From assembly GCA_018907035.1 (NCBI GenBank), contig JACCIC010000018.1, positions 1,891,001 through 1,955,000 on the forward strand: a stretch of DNA of 64,000 bases. Direction: 5' to 3'. The stretch comes from Sycobia sp. Sy_11. Taxonomy: Eukaryota > Arthropoda > Insecta > Hymenoptera > Epichrysomallidae. The notes beneath the pieces were generated by a model. That model was not told where the DNA came from and did not search any database. It was given only the letters and a program-made list of their open reading frames with translations. The position numbers and the translations under genes were made by a program. This document shows, piece by piece, positions 40,818 through 53,455 of the stretch (positions are counted from its first letter, which is position 1; each line of letters starts with the position of its first letter).

Positions 40818-43800
40818 CATAACAGAAGAACCGTAAAATCCCCCTTCCTCGCCCTCCCCCCCCCCAACCGGCCTTTTCTCGCGATGACGCAAAATATCGA
40901 CGAAAGTTTTTCACCCACTCGCGCGATCCGTTCAGACGCGATAATAGTTTCTGATAGAGGGCAAGAACTGGAACTGTTGCAGTGGAGAAAGTAAGTTAGT
41001 TGCTTCTCCCCCTTCCCCCCCCCCCAGCCCCAACCCTTCGACGTCTCTCTCGATCCGGGCAGTCGGCGGCCGGGGTAGAAAACTTTGATCGTCAATCCAT
41101 TAGCTCTCTTTTTAGCCGTACGAATGGAAGGGTAGGGGCGAGAGGGCGAGAGGAGCGAAATGCGGAGAGAAAGAAACATTCAGCCGTCTGCGCTCGCTTA
41201 TTTTCCTCACTCGGGCACACGCCTTCGTGTAAAAGGAGGCACGCAGTATATACGACGAAGACGCGCGCGCGCGCACGGTTGGGCATTTTTATTTTCCTCG
41301 CCCATTTGCGACACTGTAAATAGGGTGGTTTATATATTCTCCCTGCTCTGTCCAATTGATATTTATAATCGTATCGCGCATTTAGTGCGTTCCTATACAA
41401 AAATCGACCACATTGATTATTTGCAAGCTAACGAGTACAATATTTTTTTCCCAATGGAGTTTCATTAATCATTAGGCCTTTGTTCCAATAAGATTGCTAA
41501 AAGGAGACAGGCCACGTGTTTGGATCCAAGATTTGGCTGTAACTTTCGAAATCTTTCTTAAAATATCTAAATAGAACAGCAGTGCAACCATTTTTCCAAT
41601 ATCTCTCTGGGACAAATATATTGACAATTAAAATTTTGGATCAAATACGTGCTCTAATAAATAATTCAAATTTTCTTAAATTTAAATATCGCCTAGTACG
41701 GGACTCTCTGTTGGTAAAAGAATTATAATTTCTAATGAAAGAATATAAAAATAAAGTAGGAACATAATATTAATTTAACTCCGTGCATTATTTGTAACTT
41801 TTTATCTCAAAAATTGAATAAAAATTTAAAAACATGTGAAACGCTTATATTAAAAAATGCATGAAAATAATGAAAATTGAATAAATATTGTAAAGGGCGC
41901 CATCCATTATGTACTAATAAAGAATAATAATTTTTCATACTTATAACCGAAAAAATGACAAGTATTTGCTAGACAAAGAAAATAGAATAAGACGATGAAT
42001 CAATTTCTTTTTTCATAAACTTCTATTTGTTTGGCTATAAGCGTAAATAAATATTAAAAATTATTATTATTTATTATGATTATATAATGGACGATACTCT
42101 TTAGAATCAACATTAAAAGTTAAAATAGTTTCTGTAATTATGTCAGTTAATTTATATAATATTCTCATACATAAGTTTCATGTATTTTTAAACTTTTATT
42201 AAATTTTTGATGTAAAAAGTTACGAAGAATGCATCAAAATAAATGAATATTCTGTTACTACTATAGTTTGATATTCTTTAATTAGGAAATATAATCATTT
42301 AAATTGCACAGTTTCCTGTTAAAGGTGATATATTTGCATTTCAAGAAATTTAAATTATTTATCAAAACACGTATTTACTCTAAATTTTAATTGTGAATCT
42401 TTTTGTTCAGAGAGGCATAAATTGTCGTTCTCGGATTTTCTTCAATTGTTAGATGATGTTCTACTTTTTTAAAAGATTTAATAAGAATGCTCATTAACAA
42501 ATAATCTTAACCGCATTATTTTTGGACCGGAAATTAGAAACTTTAGTAAATTAAACAATTAAGGCTGAAAATAATTCGATTAATATATCATCGAATTATC
42601 GAGGAATATTTAAAGAGATGACGGAGAACCAAACCGTTGTTTCTTTGAATATTTCAATGTGTCTGTCAGCCTATTATCCGACTATAAATACAGGTGAAAA
42701 GAGCGGAACGATGGAAAAATTAATCCGTCCCACTTAAAACACGAATTGCTGGCCATTCAAATCGACTATTGGCCAAAAGTGTAATATAACGACACCGAGG
42801 CTGTGACAGACCCATTGCATTAAAAAGAAAAAAAAAACTAATATACACCTATCGATGTTCATATATACGGACCTGAGCAGATTCGGCAAGATGTTGACGC
42901 CGGCCTCGATGAGGTAATCGATCGTCCCCGTGCCGTCGACGCGCGCCTGCAGATTCCCGAGCTCGAAGTTGAGCTCCTCGAGCTTGGCGCGCTTGCGCGT
43001 GTCGAGCGGCTGGCTGATGTTCAGCTGGACGCGGAAGTACTCGACCGAGAAGGAGACGGTGCCGGCCTTGGACAGGAAGCCGGCGATCGAGCTCACCTCC
43101 CAGTGGGTCTTGCCCTCGATCTCCTGGGTGCCGACGTCCATCACCATGTAGACCTGCGTGTATATGCACATGTGGATATAGACAGGTGAGCTTGCGGGAC
43201 GCGCGGGCGTAATACAATAATTGAAGTGCGCCCGGTGTATGCGATCATCGGGAATGCCGTCCCGAGTTCTCCGGACGCGGAACGGGGAGGTATCGTTTCT
43301 AATTGGCTGCTGGAATGTTACCGAAGTGAAACTCATCGGGTATAACTTGAGTACAATCTCGAGTACACCGGGGATGCTCGTTCAGCACGTAATTGTGAGA
43401 TTTGCGAAATTTTAATTGTATCAGTCATCTGTATTCAGTGTTGTATACATACATGTTTCGAGCATACAGCCAATGATAATGTATTCAGTCACGTTTGTGG
43501 ACAATTATGTCCTAGGGCTAAATCTATGAATTTACGCTTATAATCTCGATAACTCATGTGGATAATTCAAAAGGTTATATTATATGTCGTCCAAACTAAT
43601 TATACTTTTTGATCAATTGAGTTGTATGTGATCTCGTACAGCGATTGATTTCCTATAGAAATGTTGCCATGATATTTTTAATTTTTAAGCAGTTGTAGAT
43701 AAAACGTATGAACTAAATATGTATTTGGGTAGTGAAAAAATGTTATTATGGCAAGTATATACATGAAGTATCGTAAAATTCTTTTACTTAGGATACAGTG

Positions 43801-46652
43801 TAAGTAGTCATGTATTTATAAAAAAATATAAAATACATTCTTTTTTAATGTTCACGAAGGTATGTGGTCAATATTGGTTTTCCTTTCTACAATCAAAAAA
43901 TTCTTTCCTATGAATAATCTTAACATCTGTGGATTATTATATTTGGATACTATACTTCTACAAATATCTAGGCATGAAAAATGCGTCCACTATCTTTAAA
44001 TTTAAAATATAACAATAAAAATAAAAGAATCTACATTTTTATACAAATTAATTATACTTTGTTATTTTGATATAGTATATTTGGAGTTTAAAAAGTGAAT
44101 TCAGTGAATAATAGAAAAATACATCGGGCTATTTAATTAAAAGAAGTTATAGAAAATTCTTATTTTTTACTAACTGGAAAATAATACAGTTTAAATATTA
44201 AAAAAATTCCTTTTTTGAATATTTTTGAGTATTTTCATTCAAGAAAACAAACGGTATATCGACAATGTTAAATTAATAATGTGATAATCTATAATTGCCA
44301 ATTACTATTTCTTAATAAGATTTCATCGAAATTTATGGTCAGAATATGAAAAACATACAAAAAACATTTTTTTTTTGGTCACGATATAATTTTTTAGCAG
44401 GATGCATGTGAAAACGGACTTTTTATAGGTCAAAAGTCAAAAGTATCATGGAAACATTCGTTAGACAGATTTCGCCAGGTAACTTAAAAATCGTTAAATA
44501 TTGATCAGTATAAGAGTATCTATGTTACAAATTACGAAAACGTTATACAAATTATGCATAAAAAAGTTCACTGATAATTTGAACCATTTATTCCTCATTT
44601 AGATTACTAATTATGTTATATTATCTAGAATTTTTAGCGGAAATTAATATTTATCTTAATAAATGAATAGAAATATAATTCAAGCCATTTTAATAGTGCA
44701 TTGAATTTAGCAAATGAATATTCTTTTCAAATATAGAATTCTCATATCCAATATAATAACGCATTTAAATAAGTAACACGAATGATGAGCTATGCACGTA
44801 TTGTCATCAATCTTCGCCGTTATTAATCTATAAATTTCTCAATAACTCCAGAAGCAATGTCCCGGCATTCAATATTTGCTGTTAAATATACAATTCGAAA
44901 TCCAGCTACTGTAGAAATAATAACTATGCATCACGCGTTAATTGGCGCGACCTTTGATCACACTCGAGAGATCTGGACAATTAGTACGCATATAAATATA
45001 TACATAGGTGATGGAGAGGTTTATTATACGAAACTGTATAGGACATGAATCCGAAATATATATATGGGAGGAGGCTGTATAACACACGAAGCTCACCGTT
45101 CCATTTTCCATGCTCAGAGTTATGTTGCCCATGCGGTAGAAGGTGGCCAGGCCGGTGATCCAGGTGTGGGACGAGGTCACCGCGAATATGCCCACCGTCT
45201 GGGTGTAGTCGGCGAGTTTGTAGGGATCGTAGCCCAACTCGGCGACCTGCTTGCGGGCCTCGGCCACCGCCATGTCGAACGGCGATATCGAGTTCGGGAA
45301 GTAGTTCGGCAGTGCGGCTATGTGCTTGTTCACCTCGCCCCTGGTGTAAGGATGTTTTTATGATTTCACATGAAAGCGAAAAATGTACGATACGTACCGT
45401 CTTGTTTTTCTTTTTCTTGCGTGTATATATATAGACGATTTATTCGGAAGCAAAAACATATTTATGATATTTTTATCGTTTATTGATAATTCAAATGCAT
45501 CCGTTTATTTTCGGATATTTTACATTATCATAAAAACGAAAGCTACTTTTAAACGAGTGTATAAACATTTCGAATGAAAATCATATTGAAACAGAATAAT
45601 TTCAAAATAATGTAAATAACGAAACTGTTCTTGGTACTGTAATATCCAAATAACTTACGAAATTATCTATCACTAATCCCTTTTAATACGGTGAATTATT
45701 CATACTATGATGTTGGATATTTTATCATGATGATTCGATCCGAGCAACATCACCCGATAGATAACGTATTAGTTTTTATGATGAAGATTTTTAATACCCA
45801 TATCCCACACATCTATTGTGCAATAACTCCCAATCAAGATTGAACTCTATGAAATGAAAAGTCTAATCAAATATACAAACTCGTACCCGTAATGCGTACA
45901 TTGAACATTCGATCGATTCCACCGAAGGTATTAGATTTTTTCAATGCACATTACTGGATTTTTCGTTGATATATACTAGGAATAAAACGGCATATACAGC
46001 TGGAAATCCTCACCTGACATTCGTATTGACCTCCTTCAAAATGTAAGGCTTGATACTCTCGAAGATGAAGGTGCCGACCGAGTTTATAACGCCCTGGAAG
46101 ACCGTGGCGAAGAAGCCAAGATTCTTGAAGTCCATGTCGATGCTGGCGAAAGTCAGGTCCATCTCGATGTCCTGGGCGTGAAGCTTGCCGTCGGCGCCAA
46201 CCTCGAGTTTGGCCAGGCCCTGGACATTGACCTTGGTCAGGTTCACCGAGAAATCGCCGGCGGAGCGCGACAACCACGAGGCCAGGGTGTACAAGCCCCG
46301 TATGTCGAGCCGCTGGATGTTGAGGCCGACCGAGACCTGCATGAGCGCCAGCTCCGAGCGTATGTGCTCGATGCGGAATTTGCTCAGGCCATGGACCTTG
46401 ATCGCGTGTAGATTCATAGTGAACATGGAGAAGGAGTGCTTCATGTCCGGCACGTCCATGGGGTCGGGTATGGGGGCGCCCGGGATGCCCACGGGATCGG
46501 GCTGCTGATAGTGCTTCAGAATGGCTTTGATCTGCTCGCTGAGCTGTTGCTCGCCCATGGCCATTTGTTCAGTGGCCGATGTCGAGTTATTGTCGGCCTC
46601 TGATGATAAATATCGAATAAAACAAACTCTGAATAAATATCGTTAACGTGCT

Positions 46653-46715
<63 letters not shown>

Positions 46716-47837
46716 CGTGTCCCAGATATAACTGCTCATATTAGCGGCATGGTATCGGCAAGGAAAAGTTACGTGTAAATATTAATAATCACGTAGGTTC
46801 ATTTTTTATAGTTTCTGCAGTATGGTCCCATGTCTGTGAGCCAATCAGGGCTCAGAGAAGTAGGTCATCGCCTGCGAACGAGAAAAAGGAGGTCAAATGA
46901 AGGGAAACGAGACGAAGTCGAACGAACGCGGCAAAGACCAGTAGTTGTTGTTTTTCCTGTCCATTGTCAATGCTCGCGTAACTGCTTCGATATACGGACG
47001 CATTGACGAAGCGAGGTTCACGCGTCTACAAAGAAAGATTATGTTTCTTCTTCTACATCGGTCCCTACCCATATTTCTTGTCAAACTACCCTTTTTTGTA
47101 ATAGCCCACTCCACTGCATTGGAAATAATGAAGAAAAGGCGGATGTTTCGCTGGCGCGGACGAACTGAGCGCGAGCGCACACATGTGGTTTATAAATACA
47201 AAAGTGAAACTAAATTTATACGTAATATTTATATGTAACTTTTCCTTGCCGATACCATGCCGTGAACATGAGCAGTTATATCTGGGACACGGTGTTTATA
47301 TATTTATATATTGTCAACGGTCGAAAAAAAATGAATGTAGAAAAGATGTTTTAAATCGCATTTTTCTTTCAAAGAGATTGTACCATCTGCGGATCGTCCA
47401 GATTGTAATAGAAAAAATTTACATTCATGCTTCTAATATGAATAAATGATATGCGCAGTAGCTAGTCCTATTTTTGTCATCTACATGTATAGTTTTAAGT
47501 GCATGTATATCTGCATTAATTTACATTACAATAGTACCTTAAAGTATCTATTAAACTTATATATCTGATAAGCTAATGTTATACTTATTTAGAAATTATT
47601 TAATTCATTTTACATATTTGTATTGGTGGAATGCGAGAAGAATGAATTTAAAGTTATTAGCGTAGGGATTGATGCAGATGCATATGCTTAAAACTATATA
47701 CAGTGGATCAAAATAACATTTTAATATATCTCAAGAGATTTTGAGTATTACAACTAGCTATTGTTCATATCATCTATTCATATCATAAGGATGAAGATAA
47801 TTTTATATATCATATTTTATTTATCACGCGCGCGCGC

Positions 47838-47875
<38 letters not shown>

Positions 47876-50800
47876 AGAAAAATGTTTATAAAATCAAAAT
47901 TAATACTGTATAAAAATAAAATAATTCAATTTCAGCGATGATATATTTTTATAGTTCAATGTTTTTTCACCGATGCGTATAAGCTGATGAGTATCTTTTG
48001 AAAGCCGCGTGGAATTTTTAAAAACGACGAAAATTCAAAATGCCTTAACGCTGCGCACTTCAAAGCCGATTTTCATGCATTCGCCACAGACATTTTCCAT
48101 TTAGTTGACCAAATAACGAGACTTCTACACTAGCGCGCGTCTTATCGATCAAACATTTGCAAGGCAATTTCATCGGATTAAATCGTCCTTTGTCCATTTA
48201 CAAGCATAACTCTCGAGAAATCGCATTTATTTGTAAATGGCCAAGAATCCCGTACATTTATATAAAGCTGTAAAAGGTTGAGTTCTTAATTTCGAAATTG
48301 GAAAAGGGAAGAGCTCTGGATATTTTGAAAATTTTGTGAATAGACCCTTTGGAATTCATCATCAAATCTTTTCTCAAAGAAGAGAGTGCTCGAGAGAGAG
48401 AGCCTCTATAGTTTGACGAAGGCTGCAATTCCAAATGCTTTTACAGGCGTTGAATTGCTTTTTGAATTCGAGATCAAACCGGCATAAGTTACTAAATATT
48501 TGGATAAATTTAATTAGTTTATACTCTTATTTTATATAAAAATAGTCATTTTTCGATTATTAAAATTTATTTTTCATAAAGGAACTTTTCTGTATTGCGC
48601 AGAATAGCTATTGGTTATATAAAGTCTCTACTATGGAAAAAAAATTACCGTGTCCCCAGTTATAATCATTTAAACTACATTTAAGAAGTTCGTATCGTAA
48701 TAACACTTTTATGTGCAATCATTGTTTTAAATTAATTCTGTTATCGTGTTCCTTTAGAAGTTCAGAAATTACCGTAGGACACAAATTAGTATTAAAAATA
48801 CGGTTGTAATTTTTTGATAAAGCAATAAATAAAACTTAATGCATATAATTTTAACGAGTTCTCTCTAGCACCGTGTAAATAGACTTATAAAATTTTACGG
48901 CGTTTCCTCTGCTAAAAGCAGAGGTGATTTAAATTAAAAGTATGAATTTAGAGTTTCTACTGAAATTTTAACTTCTTGTATATGGAATGAAGAAAAATCA
49001 TGATTAGTTTATCATCAATTTCATCAAGTATTCACTACCCTTCAAATTATAACTTACCTTGTACATCTATACTCTTTCAAATGAACTGATTCTTACGAAT
49101 GAATTAATATACTCTAGTACTCTATCATACATTTTGGATAAATGGTTTTTTAATATTAAAGTACAGATTTCTATATATTATTGGCAGGCACATGCAGTAA
49201 ATTTATATAATAGAATTGTTTGATGTTTCGTTGCACGTGGAAGGATAAATCTTTCTTTAATATCAGATTCGATCAGGCATACGAAATGCGACGAGAACCT
49301 CGAAAATTAATGTCTGCTTTATCCACGCGCTTCATATCCCGTAATTAGTAGAATTGTTAATTTCGTTAATTCCACTGTTATAACGTAATGAAACATTAAT
49401 TTCAAAAATAGTAGGTATGCCCAATTGCGAATTGCTATATATAAATTCCCTTTGCTACGTTTCATGGCATCGTATGGCATACGGGGATAATCATGCATTA
49501 CCCTACATTTTCTCTAAATAACTACACGAAAAAATATATTATTATTCCATAACGAGGATTCGTCGAGTATTTGTTGCGCATATATTCGTATATAATTTAA
49601 AGGACTTTTATACATATCTAATACCGTACTTTTTACCCGTGTCCGCCTAGCGCTCGACGAGTTAAATATGCAATATACCATATACGCGTGCGTTATATGA
49701 ATAACTCATTATATGCGGCATTAGAGCTTTTGAAGCGGGATTAAATTAACACGGGAAAATCTGGTAATTTCGGCCAGGCCGTATATGACGCGCAACCGTG
49801 TATAAAGCAGTCACGGGCACAAATGTGAGCGGGATCCATATTTTCGGCTGTATATTATATATATCGGCCGTATATGTATCGTCGACCCCAACGAACACTA
49901 GAGCACAGTAAGGTCGGAAAATAGCACAATTCGCGATTAGCCCGGCGAAAAATGGATAGCTCTACTTTTCCGGTGACATGTCGTCAATTTCACGAAATCT
50001 GAAGAGCACTGAAAAATATTTCCATTATATCGTGTATATATTTTCATGTTTTACAGCAATAAGTAAATCGTTTTAAAGTTTCTTTAGAAGTACGCACATT
50101 TAGGTTACTATCTTTGTCAACCGACTGTTTTGGTCAAAACAGCAATTCCAAATGCAAATGAAAAACATTTTGGACCCTTCGATTTATAAAATATTGAAAT
50201 TAAAAGAAGTATATTTTCTAGATAAATTGATTTTTATTAATTTCTTACCCTTTCGTCACGATAGCCTACATGTTTTCATGATAATTTCTTAACTTCGACG
50301 AATACTATACTTCAGCGCACATTGGTAAATTTTATTTCTAAATTTTTATTTGTATTTGAACTAAACGTATACATAAAGCGTTGTTTGACAAACAATTGTC
50401 ATTATTACAATATTAAATATTGCAAAGTCGAAAAGGACAAAACCATAAAAATTATTTCTTCGAACGACATTACATTTTATCGAAATCTTCTACAACGTCT
50501 CAATTATTCTTTTTTTTTATCAATTTTAAGAAAGTTTCAATACTTGGCCAATTTTGATTATAAAGTACGTTAAAATATTGAATATTTTAATTGATTATAA
50601 AGACGATTTATGTACTTCTTATATAGAGCAATAAAATTTTCAGTCGGATAAATATCATTTTTTTTTCAATGCACCAGAAAAATTTCATTTGCTTTTCCAG
50701 GTCACCCGGGCAAGAGTAACACATTTTCATTCGTCTAAATGAAAATCCTTTGACTCCTGTCATACCGAGTAACTTATATCTGACATTTTTTTAAATTGCT

Positions 50801-50888
50801 TAAAAAAAATTTTTTAATTTCAACGTTTACCGTCTGTATGTTTATCTTAGCGCATCATAGTTTTCAGCCGAAAATAATAGAAGCCGCG

Positions 50889-50928
<40 letters not shown>

Positions 50929-51348
50929 CCTTTTGATGGACAATAACAGTATGAGTTTTCGATGCGAAATTATGAAAACGCGCTAATTTTCATCGAGGAG
51001 GAGGGGCTGTAGATTTATATACAATGGTCTCGATATAAAAGTGCGATTTGCATATCGCAAGTGCATTATCTCCCCACTCGACAATATATATATGTAAGTT
51101 TCCCGCTGGTGGTACGAGAGTCCAGAATCGCGGTTTTACCGTGCGAGTCGTCGTCGCGGCACCTGTGTCAACCCCATAGATATATATATCCCGATCCATC
51201 CCAAGCCAGAACCCGATCGAATCGGGCTCACGACTAAATATGAGAGCATTGCGATAAAGGCGCACTCACCGCTCTTGACCAGTTGGCACAGATGCAGCAG
51301 CAGGCCCCAGGCCAGGATGAGCAGCGAGGCCCGTCGTCGCCGCCCCAT
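38630..51348 (-). CDS. Secreted tandem TULIP-domain (group 7 allergen / JHBP-like) lipid-binding protein
   Basis: This is a complete five-exon minus-strand gene: 51348-51270, 46599-46014, 45340-45097, 43153-42873 and 38876-38630. It totals 1437 nt, or 478 residues. Residues 1-26 form a signal peptide (basic MGRRRR then a Leu-rich core). A Pro-rich stretch at 59-78 precedes a first barrel-like domain (about 79-235) ending in a long amphipathic helix with IKPYILKEVNTNV. A second, related unit (about 240-430) ends in a similar helix (ILPNLLRNQIMDAI). An acidic, Pro/Thr-rich tail (440-478) closes the protein. The mature chain has no cysteine, unlike typical takeout/JHBP proteins, which carry an N-terminal disulfide; this favours the group 7 mite-allergen-like branch of TULIP lipid carriers. 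Potential N-glycosylation sites are at Asn 30, 31, 146, 294, 301 and 348. The role is inferred: extracellular binding of lipids or other hydrophobic ligands. The gene model is firm; the family call is less so. Confidence 0.85.
38877..42872 (-). other. TULIP gene intron 4
   Basis: This 4.0-kb intron is mostly AT-rich with no gene visible. A CpG-dense GC-rich island lies at about 40.44-41.3 kb, preceded by a (TA)n array at 40772-40815. Open frames in the island have no supporting features. The island could be a regulatory element. Confidence 0.7.
40772..40815. repeat. (TA)n microsatellite
   Basis: Uninterrupted TA dinucleotides in TULIP intron 4. Confidence 0.95.
42873..43153 (-). CDS. TULIP gene exon 4 (second TULIP domain)
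   Basis: The acceptor TACACGCAG precedes 43153. The donor is CTCAG/GTCCGT after 42873, a weaker but in-frame GT (phase 0 in, phase 2 out). It encodes residues 304-396 from VYMVMDVGTQEIEG to the ILPNLL helix. Its high GC content contrasts with the flanking introns. Confidence 0.9.
43154..45096 (-). other. TULIP gene intron 3
   Basis: This is a 1.9-kb AT-rich intron in which I see no coding sequence or distinct repeat. Confidence 0.75.
45097..45340 (-). CDS. TULIP gene exon 3
   Basis: The acceptor CTTACACCAG precedes 45340 and the donor GTGAGC follows 45097 (phase 2 in, phase 0 out). It encodes residues 222-303, starting RGEVNKHIAALP and ending NITLSMENGT. It finishes the first domain and starts the second (ISPFDMAVAEARKQV). 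Confidence 0.9.
45341..46013 (-). other. TULIP gene intron 2
   Basis: This is a 673-bp AT-rich intron, and nothing else is visible in it. Confidence 0.75.
46014..46599 (-). CDS. TULIP gene exon 2 (first TULIP domain)
   Basis: The acceptor is TTTATCATCAG just before 46599 and the donor is CAG/GTGAGG after 46014. The exon encodes residues 27-221 and most of the first domain. It begins with a short polar segment holding NNST. Phase 1 in, phase 2 out. Confidence 0.92.
46657..46710. repeat. (TA)n microsatellite
   Basis: Uninterrupted TA dinucleotides abutting the 584-bp element. Confidence 0.95.
46712..47295. mobile_element. 584-bp MITE-like element with 73-bp terminal inverted repeats
   Basis: The left end 46712-46784 begins ACACCGTGTCCCAGATATAA. 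The right end 47223-47295 is its reverse complement, with about five mismatches over 73 bp. The interior is less AT-rich than its surroundings and has no transposase. This is the structure of a non-autonomous DNA transposon. It lies directly beside a (TA)n array, so its target duplication cannot be read with confidence. I do not recognise the superfamily. Confidence 0.8.
47827..47872. repeat. (CG)n(TG)n alternating tract
   Basis: CG dinucleotides followed directly by about 15 TG dinucleotides, with no interruption. Confidence 0.97.
50890..50928. repeat. (TA)n microsatellite
   Basis: Uninterrupted TA dinucleotides in TULIP intron 1. Confidence 0.95.
51270..51348 (-). CDS. TULIP gene exon 1 (signal peptide)
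   Basis: This exon encodes 26 residues plus one base (phase 1). The start is MGRRRRASLL at 51348 and the donor is GTGAGT, with the GT at 51269-51268. It sits inside a GC-rich island that probably contains the promoter. Confidence 0.85.
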
Positions 51349-51720
51349 GATCTTTCTGCGCGCGGCAATTGCCGACTATAATCTCCAGGTATGCGCGGAC
51401 GGTGCGCGCGAGCCACCTCAGGCTTCGGCGGCGCGAGGCCAGTAAATTCAACGTTTCCCGTCTCGCGCGCGTGCGACGCGCTGTGCGGATGGCACAATGG
51501 GCGGACCGGGACGTGGCGGGAGGCGCGATCGTCGTCGTCGCACGGCAGCCGAAGACTGGCGCAGAGATCGGGAGGCCTGTAGGAGGGAATCGATCGCGCG
51601 GGTCACGGCCCAGGGTCACAGCCGCGCTTATCTCCGCTGCTCTTCTCTCCGTATCTATATATCATACGTGCCCCTTTATCTCTCGCTCTTTCTCCATACC
51701 CGATTTTCGCCTCCCATAAT
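51349..51720 (-). promoter_or_regulatory. GC-rich upstream island of the TULIP gene
   Basis: This CpG-dense block lies directly upstream of the first exon and is the likely 5' UTR and promoter. No convincing TATA box or initiator was found, so the transcription start is not placed. Overlapping open frames on both strands are explained by the low stop-codon density of GC-rich DNA. Confidence 0.35.
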
Positions 51721-53283
51721 ACGCATACGCTTAATCTTCCTTTATACACTGTCCGTGAATGTTATATATATATATATACATACTTATACATACACGTGCA
51801 AGTACGAGAGCACTGTGACCGAAACCTTACTCCGTAATCTTTTACACGAGAAGCACAAGACGTTAAAGGCTGCGCGCGCGTGCTTACGTATTAGCGGATG
51901 GAAATTCTAGGAGCAATCATGTTGATCTCTAACGCGGAGTAACGAAATTATCGCTGTACTATAAGGCTTATTTAATACTAAACGTATTGATATACCAATG
52001 CTAGAACTTCAAACGATCTTTCGATTATGTAGTTTTTTTTTTCAAATTGCATAATACATACATATGCATTTGTATCCCGGATACTTTTCAAGATTTTATT
52101 ACTGAGTCCCTCTAGATGAAACTTATATGAGCGGATTACAATCTATTATTTTGAAAATAAAATTTTATATGATACATATTGAATATAAAAAGTTACCTTA
52201 ACTATATAACTTAATTTTATAAATTTGAATTTTGTAATAATTATTTGTGAAAATTGTAGATAAAACAAGAAAAAATTGATTACTTGCAATGAAAATTATT
52301 AGAAATATAGTATTCATACCACTATTTTTGTTATTCAAATTTCAATTGGTTAAAAATTATTGCATTATGCTTTATCCATTGTAAATATCTTCAATATTGA
52401 CATTTGTTGTGATGCTGTTCTATCTAAGTTGTTTAATAAAAATGTATCAAATAATCTTATAATAAATGAGGTCGATGGTATAAAAAATCGAGTAAAAACT
52501 ACACAGTCGTACAATATCGAGTGCATCGTTTTTCCAATCTCTATTTTTAGATAAGGGACAGATAACACCCAAGATCTGAAGATAATGGTAATCATATCAT
52601 CTTATATGTATATATACATGTATTTCATGGAAAATATTCCATTCATAAATTTTACTTCCGAATTATCACAATCTCATTATTATTTATATGTATATGTGTA
52701 TTTTCAGAGACTGCGGAAGTAATGCTTGGTTGGTGGGGGTTCTTCGAACTCTATACGGTATCTCAAAACTGAAAATAAAGTAGCGATAGAACGAAAGAAG
52801 AGTCAATAGGAGTCCATTCTTATAGAAATCCTTAATTTCACTTCTAATAAACTAAATGCAATAAATTAAACTTTAGTGCAATTTACAAAGGTATATAATA
52901 CCTATTTATTTCTGAACTATATACGGCCTATTATAGATCATCTTTATATAATTCTTTGGTCAACTATAAATTTTCTAGAATTTTTAGTCTTTTTACATTA
53001 ACATGGTATATCTGATTCAAAAGGGCTTTCGACCACTTTTATGCACAATGAATTTGATTCGCTGCAACACCAAAATCCTTATTCAATTTAAAAACACGGA
53101 TATTATAAAATATTAACCAAAATTAAGAATAGTCAAAAGTCACAATATGTTTTATTAATATGAATTTAATCTTTATTATAAAGAATTACGGCATAGGTAT
53201 ACGGTAAATTTCTTTACTCGTGTATAATTGACGAGGGGCCGTTCATCATTTAAAAGATAAAGAGAAACAATAGTTTCGTACAA

Positions 53284-53455
53284 ATTGTAAATGATTTCAT
53301 AAAAATTCCAAATGATTTCATTTAAAAATTTTATTAAACTTTCAAACAATGTCAAATTTTGTTTCTACTGGTTTTGTTTCAAAATGATTGCAATGATTGC
53401 AAATGATCTCAAATGATTTTAAATTATTTTAAATTATTTTAAATAATTAAAAAAA
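53284..53455. repeat. Degenerate short-period repeat (AAATGATTTCA-like)
   Basis: Recurrent AAATGATTTCA, AAATGATTGCA, AAATGATCTC and AAATTATTTT units, spaced by about 10-11 bp in the right half. Confidence 0.7.

Larger units (their letters stand above)
46600..51269 (-). other. TULIP gene intron 1
   Basis: This 4.7-kb intron contains a (TA)n array at 46657-46710, the 584-bp inverted-repeat element at 46712-47295, an alternating CG/TG tract at 47827-47872, and a (TA)n array at 50890-50928. No other coding sequence is visible. Confidence 0.7.

Noticed and set aside
48645..48670. ACCGTGTCCCCAGTTATAATCA, similar to the end of the 584-bp element
   Set aside because: Only about the first 20 bases are similar and no matching inverted end was found nearby. 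It may be chance or a very old fragment.
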